Assembly: GCA_023400055.1 (NCBI GenBank)
Contig: JAEXFN010000038.1
Coordinates: 186,001-250,000, forward strand
DNA: 64,000 nt
DNA from: Bacillota bacterium
GTDB taxonomy: Bacteria; Bacillota; UBA4882; UBA8346
Direction of reading: 5' to 3'
The position numbers and the translations under genes are program-made. Below the pieces are notes generated by a model. The model saw only the letters and a program-made list of their open reading frames with translations, ran no database searches and was not told where the DNA came from. This document shows, piece after piece, positions 24,034 to 32,704 of this stretch; position 1 is the stretch's first letter, and every line of letters starts with the position of its first letter.

Positions 24034-24912
24034 ATGTCAATGCAATTGCTTATTAATGGGTTGGCGCTCGGATCGGTTTATGCATTGATATCAGTGGGCT
24101 TCGCATTAATATTCAATGTTTTAAAGTTCTCCAATTTCTCCCATGGCGGAGTAATGGTAATATGCGCTTATACAGGGTATTTAATCACTACCAATTTCAA
24201 GACGAATCTATTTGTAACCCTTTTGCTAAGCGCTATCGTAGGCGGATTGCTGGCGATGGGAATCGAGCTGATTGGTTTTAGACGGCTGCGGAAAAGCAAT
24301 AAAGAGGTTGTTTTATACTTCGTATCTACGGTGACCATTTCGACGTTACTAGGTAATTTGATGACCATCTTTTTTAGCAGCACATTCTATTCCTATCCTA
24401 AATTTTTTAATGATCCGTATTTTAAATTCCTGGGGGTCAATGTAGCCAAAACCGATGCGATGATGTTGGTGATATCGATTGCGGCAATTTTGGGGCTTTT
24501 GTTTATCGTTTATCGTACGCGTTTGGGCATCTCAATCAGAGCAATCTCGATGGATACCAAAACTACGAGTCTGATGGGGATCAATACGACCTTGATCATC
24601 AGTGCAACTTTCTTTGTAGCCGGGGTGTTTGGCGGGCTCTCCGGGGTGTTTCTGGGAATAAACTATATCCTCTCTCCGCAACTTGGCAATTTGGTGGTCA
24701 AAGGATATATCGCCTCAGTGCTCGGCGGACTCGGAGACATCTCCGGGGCGGTTATTGGTGCGGTTTTGCTAGGACTCATCGAATCAATGCTCATCAGTGT
24801 CGACTTTATTGGAGCCGGGCTCGCTCCGGCTGTGATTTTCCTGATATTAATGCTGTTTATGTTCCTTCGACCGCAGGGAATTACCGGGAAATCGGTAATC
24901 GATAAAGCTTGA
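24034..24912 (+). CDS. Liv-type ABC importer permease (LivH-like)
   Basis: First membrane subunit, 292 aa with about eight helices. It starts MSMQLLINGLALGSVYALISVGFALIFNVLKFSNFSHGG, the LivH N-terminal signature, and ends with YIASVLGGLGDISGAVIGAVLLGLIESM, the loop that contacts the ATPase. GGGAGGG lies about 13 nt before the chosen ATG. It pairs with the LivM-like gene that follows. Confidence 0.88.
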   Translation: MSMQLLINGLALGSVYALISVGFALIFNVLKFSNFSHGGVMVICAYTGYLITTNFKTNLFVTLLLSAIVGGLLAMGIELIGFRRLRKSNKEVVLYFVSTVTISTLLGNLMTIFFSSTFYSYPKFFNDPYFKFLGVNVAKTDAMMLVISIAAILGLLFIVYRTRLGISIRAISMDTKTTSLMGINTTLIISATFFVAGVFGGLSGVFLGINYILSPQLGNLVVKGYIASVLGGLGDISGAVIGAVLLGLIESMLISVDFIGAGLAPAVIFLILMLFMFLRPQGITGKSVIDKA

Positions 24913-24929
24913 CGGATGGAGATGTTTAT

Positions 24930-25829
24930 ATGTCATTCATACTGACTGTTTTCGCGGCCGTTTGTATAAATATGATTGGTATGCTGGCAATCTTTGTGAT
25001 TACCGGATTGACCGGAAAGTTTTCCATGGGACAGGCGTCCTTTATGGCCATCGGAGCCTATGCGGCGGGGATGATTGCGCTTTCATTCAAAGTTCCGGCG
25101 CTCATTGGCATCTTGGTCGCGATATTTGTGGGAGTATTTTTCGCTTTTCTGGTGGGATTGCCGGCTGTAAAGCTCAGAAACGACTACGTGGCATTGATTA
25201 CCTTCGGATTTGGAGAGGCGATTGTGGCGATACTCAATAATTTTGCTTCAATCACCGGTGGCGCGATGGGCTTGAGCGGCATTCCCAAGAAGACTACGCC
25301 GTTGATCGCTTTCCTGGCGTTGGTATTCTGTATTTATATTGTATATAGTTTTAAAAAATCGAAGTATGGCCGGCAGTGTCTGGCGCTTAAAAGCGATGAA
25401 CTGGCCGCGGCGGCCATGGGTATCAATGTCAATCGTGTGAAGCTGATCGCTTTTATGCTGGGTGGCGCGCTGGCCGCTTTTGCCGGTGCTATTTATGTAC
25501 ATTTTACCACCTATGTGGAGCCGATGGGGTTTGGCTGGCTAAAATCGGCCGATTGGATCATCATCGTCTTCGTCGGCGGTTTGAACAGCCTCACCGGAGC
25601 GGTGGTTGCGGGATTGTTTTTAGGGTCGCTACCGGAGTTATTGCGGTTCGCCAGCGTCTGGAGGATCCTGGTCTACTGTGTAATCGTCCTGTTGATCGTC
25701 AACTTCAGGCCGCAAGGCATCTTTGGAACTTATGAACTAAATATCTATGATATCATTCGCTGGTTCAAGCGTAAATTGCAAGCAATTAGCGGGGTTGACC
25801 CCAATTCTGCCGACAAGGAGGCTAAGTAA
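24930..25829 (+). CDS. Liv-type ABC importer permease (LivM-like)
   Basis: Second membrane subunit, 299 aa. Family landmarks: ITGLTGKFSMGQASFMAIGAYAAGMIAL near the N-terminus, GLPAVKLRNDYVALITFGFGEAIVAILNN in the middle, and GGLNSLTGAVVAGLFLGSLPELLRF before the last helix. Its stop codon shares a base with the LivG start (TAATG), so the subunits are translationally coupled. Confidence 0.88.
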   Translation: MSFILTVFAAVCINMIGMLAIFVITGLTGKFSMGQASFMAIGAYAAGMIALSFKVPALIGILVAIFVGVFFAFLVGLPAVKLRNDYVALITFGFGEAIVAILNNFASITGGAMGLSGIPKKTTPLIAFLALVFCIYIVYSFKKSKYGRQCLALKSDELAAAAMGINVNRVKLIAFMLGGALAAFAGAIYVHFTTYVEPMGFGWLKSADWIIIVFVGGLNSLTGAVVAGLFLGSLPELLRFASVWRILVYCVIVLLIVNFRPQGIFGTYELNIYDIIRWFKRKLQAISGVDPNSADKEAK

Positions 25830-26605
25830 TGCTCCTGAGCGTAAAACATCTCTATAAGAGTTTCGGTGGCGTAAAAGCTACCAACGACATATCGATTGAA
25901 GTAAATAACCACCAGATCGTCAGCATTATCGGTCCCAACGGGGCGGGGAAAACGACCTTTTTCAATCTGATCTCCGGGGTATACAAGCCGGACCAAGGCG
26001 AGATTATTTTTAACGGGGAGTCCATTGCCGGTTTGGATTTGAATCTAATTACCCATAAGGGCATTGCCAGAACTTTTCAGAACATCAGGCTTTTTAAAGG
26101 GCTGACAGTGCTGGAAAACGTTTTGACATCCTGTGATCCTTCCGCCAAGTACGGCATCTTCGATGCCTTGCTCAACACGCCGCGCCGGAAACGCATCGAT
26201 AAGGAAAACAGCGAAGCCTGTTTGCATTATCTGGAACTGGTGGGCTTAAAGGATTATATCCATGAACGACCCGAGAATTTGCCCTATGGGCTGCAGCGAA
26301 AATTGGAACTGGCCCGCGCGTTGGCGACCCATCCCCAATTGCTGCTGCTGGATGAACCGGCGGCTGGACTCAATCCGAGCGAGGTCCGGGGTTTTGTCGA
26401 CTTGATCATCAAGCTTCACCAGGATAACGATTTTGCCATTTTGATTATTGAACATCGCATGGCGGTAGTCAACGAACTATCCCAGTGGATTTATGTGCTT
26501 AACTTCGGGAAGATGCTGGCGGAGGGCACGCCGGCCGAGATTCGAAACGATCCGGAGGTTATCAAGGCATACATCGGTGAGGAGAATTGCGATGCTGGAA
26601 ATTAA
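25829..26605 (+). CDS. Liv-type ABC importer ATPase (LivG-like)
   Basis: Cytosolic ATPase, 258 aa. Walker A GPNGAGKTT at residues 35-43, signature region LPYGLQRKLELARALA (the LivG variant of LSGG), Walker B LLLDEPAAGLNPSE, and switch His in IIEHRM. It heads the ATPase pair with the LivF-like gene, which begins 14 bp before this gene ends. Confidence 0.9.
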   Translation: MLLSVKHLYKSFGGVKATNDISIEVNNHQIVSIIGPNGAGKTTFFNLISGVYKPDQGEIIFNGESIAGLDLNLITHKGIARTFQNIRLFKGLTVLENVLTSCDPSAKYGIFDALLNTPRRKRIDKENSEACLHYLELVGLKDYIHERPENLPYGLQRKLELARALATHPQLLLLDEPAAGLNPSEVRGFVDLIIKLHQDNDFAILIIEHRMAVVNELSQWIYVLNFGKMLAEGTPAEIRNDPEVIKAYIGEENCDAGN

Positions 26606-27290
26606 TAATATTTCGGTTTCCTATGGGCATATCACGGCTCTTCAAGATGTATCGTTTAATGTTCCATGGGGACAGATCATCAGTATCATCGGTTCCAATG
26701 GGGCGGGCAAATCCACCTTGCTCAATACTTTATCGGGCATGGTCAAAAAGCAGTCGGGAACGATTTTGCTCGATGGCGAGACGTTGACCGATATACCGCA
26801 TAATGTCGTGAAGCGGGGCATTGTCCAAGTCCCGGAAGGAAGAAAGGTGTTCGCCGGCCTGACGGTGGCGGAGAACTTGGAGATGGGCGGCTGCCTCAAC
26901 AAGGCCCATCTGAGCCGGAAGAAAGCCCAAGAGATGTACGAGCACTTTCCGATCCTGGGCGAAAGAAGGAAACAACTGGCGGGGACACTCTCCGGCGGTG
27001 AGCAGCAGATGCTGGCGATTGCCAGAGGTTTAATGGCCAATCCGCGAATTATGTTACTCGATGAGCCTTCTTTGGGTCTCGCGCCGTTAATTATCAAAGT
27101 GGTCTTCGATCTGATCGAAGAGATCAAAAAGATGGGGATTACCGTACTGTTGGTGGAACAAAACGCGCTTAAGGCGTTGAATGTTTGCGATTATGCTTAT
27201 GTGCTGGAGAACGGCAGGGTGGTCCTTTGCGGAAAACCAGAGGAACTCATGTGTAATCCGGAGGTTAAAAAGGCGTACCTGGGTGAATAG
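26592..27290 (+). CDS. Liv-type ABC importer ATPase (LivF-like)
   Basis: Second ATPase, 232 aa, the normal LivF length. Walker A GSNGAGKST at 34-42, LVQVPEGRKVFAGLTVAENLEMG typical of LivF, signature LSGGEQQMLAIARGL, Walker B MLLDEPSLGLAP. The ATG at 26592 lies behind GGTGAGGAG and overlaps the LivG-like end by 14 bp. With LivG it completes a five-gene importer. Confidence 0.9.
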   Translation: MLEINNISVSYGHITALQDVSFNVPWGQIISIIGSNGAGKSTLLNTLSGMVKKQSGTILLDGETLTDIPHNVVKRGIVQVPEGRKVFAGLTVAENLEMGGCLNKAHLSRKKAQEMYEHFPILGERRKQLAGTLSGGEQQMLAIARGLMANPRIMLLDEPSLGLAPLIIKVVFDLIEEIKKMGITVLLVEQNALKALNVCDYAYVLENGRVVLCGKPEELMCNPEVKKAYLGE

Positions 27291-27385
27291 CAATAAAGCC
27301 GCCAATGGAATAGGGATGTCACGGTTCAATATTCCCGGTATTAGGTAAGGTTGAAATATAAAATGTATAGCTACGGAGTGATAGT

Positions 27386-28357
27386 ATGTCCAATCGTAAA
27401 ATCAGAGTAGGGATTATCGGAGCGGGAGCCATCGCGGACATCGCTCATTTACCTTCCTTAAAAGCGAATCAGGATGTGGAAATGGTCGCGGTTCTCACCC
27501 AGACGGCCGAATCGGCCGAGGAAGCCGTGCGTAAGTACGGCATTAAGCAGGCGGTCCATAGCCTCGACCAGATGTTGCAAACGGGAGTCGATTGCGTCTT
27601 CGTGCTGACGCCGAAGACGGTGCGCAAGGAATATCTGGTGCCTTTGATGGAAGCGGGCGTGGATATTTTCTGTGAAAAGCCGCTGGCCATGACCTTGGCG
27701 GAATGCGAGATGCTCGCCGACTTTTCCGCCAAAACCAGCAGCATCGTAATGGTGGGTTTCAATCGCCGGTATGCGCCGGTATATCGCAAAGCCAAAGCGG
27801 CTTTTGGCGATCGGACGCCCGAATTTGTTTATGCCGAGAAGAACCGGGAGTTCGTCGAATACCGGGGCACCATGGAGAATGCCATTCATATGATCGATTT
27901 GCTCCGCTACATGTGCGGCGAGCCCGTCAAGGTGGAGGCCCAGGCCCGCTACTATCAGGATGCGTTTCATGAGCATCTTTGCACCGCTCAGATTAGTTTC
28001 GATTCCGGAGCGATCGGCCTTTTGGGCGCCAGTCGAAGCGCCGGCCAATGGGTGGAACGCATGGAGCTTTATGGGTACGGCCTCAGTGTATTTGCCGAAA
28101 CCCCGGATTCGATCCGGATCGTCGATAATGAAAAAGAAACGGTACAGACCATGACGCCGCTGGCGCAGGGATGGGCCAGGGTCGAGGATAAGCTGGGCTT
28201 CAAACCTTGCGTCGATCATTTCATCGAATGTGTCCAGACGCGGCAAAAACCGCTGACTTGCGCCGAAGATGCTTTCAAGACTCACAAATTGCTCCATGAG
28301 ATACTTGTGGCGGCGGGATTGCCCGATATGTCGGTGAACTGGGAGGACAAAAAATGA
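27386..28357 (+). CDS. second GFO/IDH/MocA-family oxidoreductase
   Basis: NAD(P)-dependent dehydrogenase, 323 aa. The Rossmann start is IRVGIIGAGAIADIAHLPSL (third glycine of the loop replaced by Ala), with FCEKPLAMTLAEC near 95 carrying the catalytic Lys, and a short C-terminal domain. It is shorter than the paralogue at 20052 and not closely related to it. It overlaps the isomerase gene by 4 bp (ATGA), so the two reactions are probably consecutive. Confidence 0.86.
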   Translation: MSNRKIRVGIIGAGAIADIAHLPSLKANQDVEMVAVLTQTAESAEEAVRKYGIKQAVHSLDQMLQTGVDCVFVLTPKTVRKEYLVPLMEAGVDIFCEKPLAMTLAECEMLADFSAKTSSIVMVGFNRRYAPVYRKAKAAFGDRTPEFVYAEKNREFVEYRGTMENAIHMIDLLRYMCGEPVKVEAQARYYQDAFHEHLCTAQISFDSGAIGLLGASRSAGQWVERMELYGYGLSVFAETPDSIRIVDNEKETVQTMTPLAQGWARVEDKLGFKPCVDHFIECVQTRQKPLTCAEDAFKTHKLLHEILVAAGLPDMSVNWEDKK

Positions 28358-29235
28358 AATTAGCTGGACATACCATGGGAACCCCCGAGTATTCCCTGCC
28401 CGAAGCCATTGTGTTGTTCAAGGAAATCGGCCTCGATGGGATCGAGATCGTAGTTCAGGACGACTACAGTTGCGGATTCCCCAATCAGGCCGAACCCGCA
28501 GCGGTCAAGCGCATCGGCGCGCTGGCCCAAAAAGCGGGCCTGGAGATCTGCTGCCTGACGCCCTATTTTTTCGAATACAACAATCCCGATCCCGAGATCC
28601 GCGCCCAAGAAAACCGGGGTCTGGAACGGGTAATCGAAATGGCCGATCTAACTGGCGCCAAATTCATCAGGATTTACGGGGGAAGGTTCGGCGACGATGA
28701 GGTCGACGTCAACCACGCCAAAAGAGATCTGCTGGTCGATTCGATGCGCCAGTTGGGAGATAAAGCCAAGCGCTACGGCGTGACATTGGTGCTGGAGAAC
28801 CATTTTCATACCATGACCACGACGGCGGCCAAGACCGCGGCGATCCTGGCGGAGATCGACCATCCCAATGTGGGGATCCTTTACGACCAGGCCAATTTGG
28901 CATTTTTACATGCTGAAGAATACGACGAAGCCATCGACCTGCAGGAGAAGTATATCCGCTACATACACGCCAAAGATCTGGTGTACCGTCCGGGCAAGCA
29001 ACAGTTTAAATCGAACGAGGTTTCCCATGTCAATGAGGAAGACCGGATCGTCCATTCCCGAATCATCGGCCAGGGCATCGTCCCCTGGGAGAAGATTATC
29101 GCCAAACTGAAAACTATCGGCTATGACGGCTGGTTATCGCTGGAATATGAGCGCAGATGGGCGCCCCGCGATCTGCCGGACGCCAGGATCGGCATGGCCG
29201 AAGGCGCGAAGGTCCTCCGGCAATTCCTGGGCTAG
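28354..29235 (+). CDS. sugar phosphate isomerase/epimerase (xylose-isomerase-like TIM barrel)
   Basis: A 293-aa metal-dependent TIM barrel of the AP_endonuc_2/IolE-like family. Likely metal ligands are spread as expected: Glu in LVLENHFHT, Asp in GILYDQANLAF, His in YIHAKDL and Glu in LSLEYERRW. These proteins isomerise or epimerise sugars, or dehydrate keto-inositols. With two GFO/IDH/MocA dehydrogenases in the operon, an oxidation-epimerisation-reduction scheme on a sugar or cyclitol is plausible. Confidence 0.82.
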   Translation: MKLAGHTMGTPEYSLPEAIVLFKEIGLDGIEIVVQDDYSCGFPNQAEPAAVKRIGALAQKAGLEICCLTPYFFEYNNPDPEIRAQENRGLERVIEMADLTGAKFIRIYGGRFGDDEVDVNHAKRDLLVDSMRQLGDKAKRYGVTLVLENHFHTMTTTAAKTAAILAEIDHPNVGILYDQANLAFLHAEEYDEAIDLQEKYIRYIHAKDLVYRPGKQQFKSNEVSHVNEEDRIVHSRIIGQGIVPWEKIIAKLKTIGYDGWLSLEYERRWAPRDLPDARIGMAEGAKVLRQFLG

Positions 29236-29274
29236 TGCTTCCGAATGGATTCTTATAAAGAGAGGGTGTTGATA

Positions 29275-30435
29275 ATGAGTAATGTAAATTTGGCCGTCGA
29301 GTATTGCGGATTGAAACTGAAGAACCCGGTCGTGGCGGCTTCGGCCGGAACGACCAGGGACGCCGAGCATGCCCGGCGCTGTGAAGAATCCGGTTATAGC
29401 GCAGTCGTATTAAAATCGGTTCAGGAAGAAGAGATGATGCGCTACAATCCGTTCCCGCGGTTTGCGGTGGTCCATAGCGGAGTTCCCGGTTATTCCTCCG
29501 ATACTTTTTACTCCTACGAGCAAGCGTTCATGGGCGATATCGACAAATACTGCGAGGAGGTCGTTAAATGCAAGGAGCAGACTACGATCCCCATTATCGC
29601 CAGTATCAACTGCCTCAATGCCGAGACCTGGCCGGAGTATGCCATCGCGGTGGAACGCGCCGGAGCCGACGCCCTCGAATTGGTGCCGTCCTGTCCGACC
29701 GGCTCGGTGGTCCGCGATAAGAGCGATATTCACAATCTGGCCTTGAATGCGGTCAAAAGCGTTAAAGCGGTGGTCAAGATCCCGGTCGCCTTAAAAATGA
29801 ACCTGCAGCTCTCCAACCCCTTATATACGGCGTTGTGCCTGCAAGACGCCGGAGCGGACAGCCTGGTGATGTTCAACCGCCCCACCGGGATTGAGATGGA
29901 TATCGAGACGATGGCGCCGATCCTCCATAAGGGTTTCGCCGGACACGGCGGGCCCTGGGCCCGGTTGCAGAACATGCGCTGGATGGTTGAAGCCTTTCCG
30001 CAACTGAAAGTCCCGATCAGCGCAACCAGCGGCGCGGTCACCTGGCAAGACGTCGTAAAATACATGCTGGCCGGGGCCACCAATGTCCAGGTTTGCGCCG
30101 TGATGTATCTTAAGGGCTTCGACAGCGTCCGGGAAATGCTGGCCGGGATGTCCGAATATTTGGAACGGAAAGGGATCGCCAGTATTGCGGAGATCATCGG
30201 CAAAGGCGCCGAAGCCTATCTGCCGTTGCCCAAGATCGATCGCTCCAAACGGTACTTCGCCCAGGTCGACAAGAGCAAGTGTATTGCCTGTGGCTCGTGT
30301 AAGCATGTCTGTATCTATGACGCACTCGCCTATGACAGGGGTCCGACGATCGATCCCGATCTTTGCGACGGTTGCGGCCTGTGCGCGTCGGTATGTAGCA
30401 AGAAACAGGCGATCACGATGATGGTGAAGAAGTAA
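29275..30435 (+). CDS. dihydroorotate dehydrogenase-like flavoenzyme with C-terminal 2x[4Fe-4S] ferredoxin
   Basis: The 386-aa protein has an FMN TIM barrel (NPVVAASAGTTRDAEHARRCEESGYSAVVLKSV at the start, ALELVPSCPTGS in the catalytic region, PISATSGAVTWQDVVKYMLAGATNVQVCAVMYLKG at the phosphate end) related to PreA/DHODH. It then has two ferredoxin clusters, CIACGSCKHVC and CDGCGLCASVC. It should move electrons between a ferredoxin-type carrier and a C=C or C-C bond. PreA-type enzymes reduce uracil, but no pyrimidine hydrolase is nearby, so its substrate here is open. The ATG at 29275 is preferred (GAGAGGG upstream). Confidence 0.85.
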   Translation: MSNVNLAVEYCGLKLKNPVVAASAGTTRDAEHARRCEESGYSAVVLKSVQEEEMMRYNPFPRFAVVHSGVPGYSSDTFYSYEQAFMGDIDKYCEEVVKCKEQTTIPIIASINCLNAETWPEYAIAVERAGADALELVPSCPTGSVVRDKSDIHNLALNAVKSVKAVVKIPVALKMNLQLSNPLYTALCLQDAGADSLVMFNRPTGIEMDIETMAPILHKGFAGHGGPWARLQNMRWMVEAFPQLKVPISATSGAVTWQDVVKYMLAGATNVQVCAVMYLKGFDSVREMLAGMSEYLERKGIASIAEIIGKGAEAYLPLPKIDRSKRYFAQVDKSKCIACGSCKHVCIYDALAYDRGPTIDPDLCDGCGLCASVCSKKQAITMMVKK

Positions 30436-30510
30436 TAACCAAGCCGCTTGCCTTTCAAGCAAAATGAATGATGGTTAGCCGGGTAAAAGGGTAAGGATAA
30501 GATTCTCAGC

Positions 30511-30552
30511 AGAACCTCTGGTGTTTCATATGCGCCGGAGGTTCTTGTTCTC
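30511..30552 (+). terminator. terminator after the LacI-controlled operon
   Basis: AGAACCTC (30511-30518) pairs with GAGGTTCT (30538-30545), extended by CTGG/CCGG-type pairs inside, followed by TGTTCT. It lies 75 nt after the last stop codon. Confidence 0.65.
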
Positions 30553-30587
30553 TGCAAGCGATTCAAGCGGAAATATTTTTAACCCGG

Positions 30588-31142
30588 ACCATCACGGATG
30601 CTGCCCCGCTTCCTGGTCTACTTTCCCTGAGGATTGATTTTGCTGCTTCGATCCTCGGGGCAGTTTCCCTGAGGATCGGTACTGCAGTTTCAAACCTTGG
30701 TACGGCATCCCCCGGCTTCGGATCAGTTTCCCCAAGCCTTGGGGAAGCGGGGATGGTTCCCGGATCAAGCGGGCTCCGGCTTAAGGAATCGGGGATGAAC
30801 TTCGGGGAAGCAGGGACGGTCTTTGGGGATGCAGGGATGGCTCCGTCCTATGAACGGACCATCGCGTACCTTACAAGGACAAAGACCATCCCTGACAAGG
30901 ATCATAGCGTACCTAACACGGACGCGTCCGTCCTTGCAGGGGCGAAGACCGTCCCTAACACGGACATGTCTCATCCCTAAAGGGATGACGACCGTCCCTG
31001 AAGGACCGAGGACCATCCCTGACATGACGGTCCCGATCCCCAAAAGGAGAACAGCGATCCCTAGCGGACCGGGCCTGGGGAGGGCCGGACCGGGACGGGG
31101 ATCAGAAGCGATGCGGGCTATTTCTTGGTGCTTAATAGCGAT
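30588..31142 (+). repeat. cassette 3: phased 21-bp palindromic units
   Basis: It begins with ACGGATGCTGCCCCGCTTCC, the second half of the cassette 1 head, then units such as TTTCAAACCTTGG and CCCCAAGCCTTGGGG at 21-bp spacing. From 30811 come the long series of ATCCCT..ACA.GGA units, almost identical to cassette 2. The shared tail GGACCGGGCCTGGGGAGGGC begins at about 31060. GCGGGCTATTTCTTGGTGCT then runs into the last codons of the YesN gene on the other strand. Confidence 0.87.
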
Positions 31143-32704
31143 TTCTTATATTCGGAGGGCGTAATCCCGATCATTTTCTTAAAGATCTTTCCGAAATAGC
31201 TGTAATCGGAATAGCCGACCTTATTGGAGACGGCGTTGACGGTATACTCCGGATTGTTCAATAATTCCTTGGCCTTATTGATCCGGATCTGCATCAGGTA
31301 ATCATTGAAGTTTCGGGCGATATGCTTTTTGAAAAGCTTGCAGAGATAGCTCTTGTCGACAAAAAAGTGTTTGGCGGTGGTCTCCAGCGAGATATCCTGA
31401 TCGTAATTCTGGTGGAGATAGCTGATCACTTTGGCGATGAGCGAATTGTTGCTGGTTTGGATATGTCCGGTGAAGAAACGTTCCAGATCGGCCAGGATGC
31501 CGGAGAACGCCTCCATTAGGCTTTGGTAGTCCGCCGCCGCTTCGATCCTTTGCAGGCAGTCGAACTTCTGGTCGTTCACATCCTTCCAGGGGAAACCCAT
31601 TTCCATTCCTTTATAGATGATCAGATAACAGACCTCGGAGAAGAATTTCTTCAGGATATAGGGTTCGATATATTGCTGCCGGGAGATTTGGGCCGCGACC
31701 CAGTTTTGGACCAGCTCCCGGAGCTCGTGAAAGTTTAACCGTTCCACCAGCGCGTTCAAGACCGTAAAATCGAACTCCAGCCGGTCGGTGGCTGCCCGGA
31801 AACGGGCCACGGCCGCAGATTGATTTTTGGCCAGGTAAAAGCAGTACGGTATTTTCTCAGCCACTTCCCGAAAGGCGTCGGGCAGCGAACGATAGCCGTT
31901 AAAGCAGGGACTCGCCAATATCCGGCCGGGCCGTCCGCAATCGAAATGGACCCGGTTAATAATATTTTGGCAGATTGCGGCGCCGGATCCTTCTTCGTCG
32001 GGCGCCGGCTGATTGAAAACCGTCACGATCACCGTCGGGCTGAACCAAAAGCTGACCGGGTTCCATGCGGCGTCCAGGGCCGCTTGGATGCAGGAAAGGA
32101 AGGATGGGCGCGCCTCATCGGCGACCGGCGCGGCGGAGTCCAAGACCAGCGCCAGGATCTTCAGGTTTGTTTCTGTCAGCGGCAAGCCGGATGCGGCGAA
32201 CTGCCCGGCGCTTCCGATTCGAGCAGGCTGCGGGTTGCGGAGCAATTCGGCGAGAACGGCGCCGGGATCGGCCGGACGCGGTTGCGGCGGGACGGTTTGG
32301 GCCGGGACCCGAGCCGAACTGGCTTTTTCCAAGACAGTCAGCAAATCGGCGAAATTCATTTTCGGCTTCAGAATGTAGTCGAAGGCGCCGCGGCGCAAAG
32401 TTTCCCGCACATACTCAAAGTCGTCGTAACTGCTCAGGATGACGATTTGAATCTGCGGGTAATCTTGTTTGATGATCTTCGTCAATTCGATGCCGTCCAT
32501 GACCGGCATCTTGATATCGGCGACGACAATGTCCGGCGCCTGCCGCGCGATGATTTCCAGCGCTTCCTTGCCGTTTCCGGCTTCGCCCACGATCTGAAAG
32601 CCGTGGCTGGGCCAGTCGGTCATATGCCGGAACCCCTGGCGCAAAAGACTCTCGTCATCGACGATTAACAGTTTGATCATGGGCTTGGGCTTGAGCGTGG
32701 TCAT
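31118..32704 (-). CDS. YesN-type response regulator (receiver plus AraC DNA-binding domain)
   Basis: Transcriptional activator of the sulfated-saccharide locus. In 528 aa: receiver domain with acidic pocket VDDE (15-18), phospho-acceptor Asp63 in VVADIKMPVMDG and Lys in ILKP; a middle region of about 270 residues; and two AraC-type helix-turn-helices at the C-terminus (DISLETTAKHFFVDKSYLCKLFKKHIARNFNDYLMQIRINKAKELL and GYSDYSYFGKIFKKMIGITPSEYKK). The start overlaps the histidine-kinase stop (ATGA), with GGAGG 8 nt before it. The last codons (SLLSTKK) coincide with the tail of cassette 3. It is divergent from the binding-protein genes it probably activates. Confidence 0.92.
   Translation of the reverse strand: MTTLKPKPMIKLLIVDDESLLRQGFRHMTDWPSHGFQIVGEAGNGKEALEIIARQAPDIVVADIKMPVMDGIELTKIIKQDYPQIQIVILSSYDDFEYVRETLRRGAFDYILKPKMNFADLLTVLEKASSARVPAQTVPPQPRPADPGAVLAELLRNPQPARIGSAGQFAASGLPLTETNLKILALVLDSAAPVADEARPSFLSCIQAALDAAWNPVSFWFSPTVIVTVFNQPAPDEEGSGAAICQNIINRVHFDCGRPGRILASPCFNGYRSLPDAFREVAEKIPYCFYLAKNQSAAVARFRAATDRLEFDFTVLNALVERLNFHELRELVQNWVAAQISRQQYIEPYILKKFFSEVCYLIIYKGMEMGFPWKDVNDQKFDCLQRIEAAADYQSLMEAFSGILADLERFFTGHIQTSNNSLIAKVISYLHQNYDQDISLETTAKHFFVDKSYLCKLFKKHIARNFNDYLMQIRINKAKELLNNPEYTVNAVSNKVGYSDYSYFGKIFKKMIGITPSEYKKSLLSTKK

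Noticed and set aside
22777..27290. Assignment of the Liv-type importer as a leucine transporter
   Set aside because: The family covers many ligands and the operon context is sugar/cyclitol-like, so amino acid specificity is not supported.
30753..31164. Open frames in cassette 3 on both strands
   Set aside because: Shadow frames of the repeat; near-identical to those of cassette 2, without translation signals.
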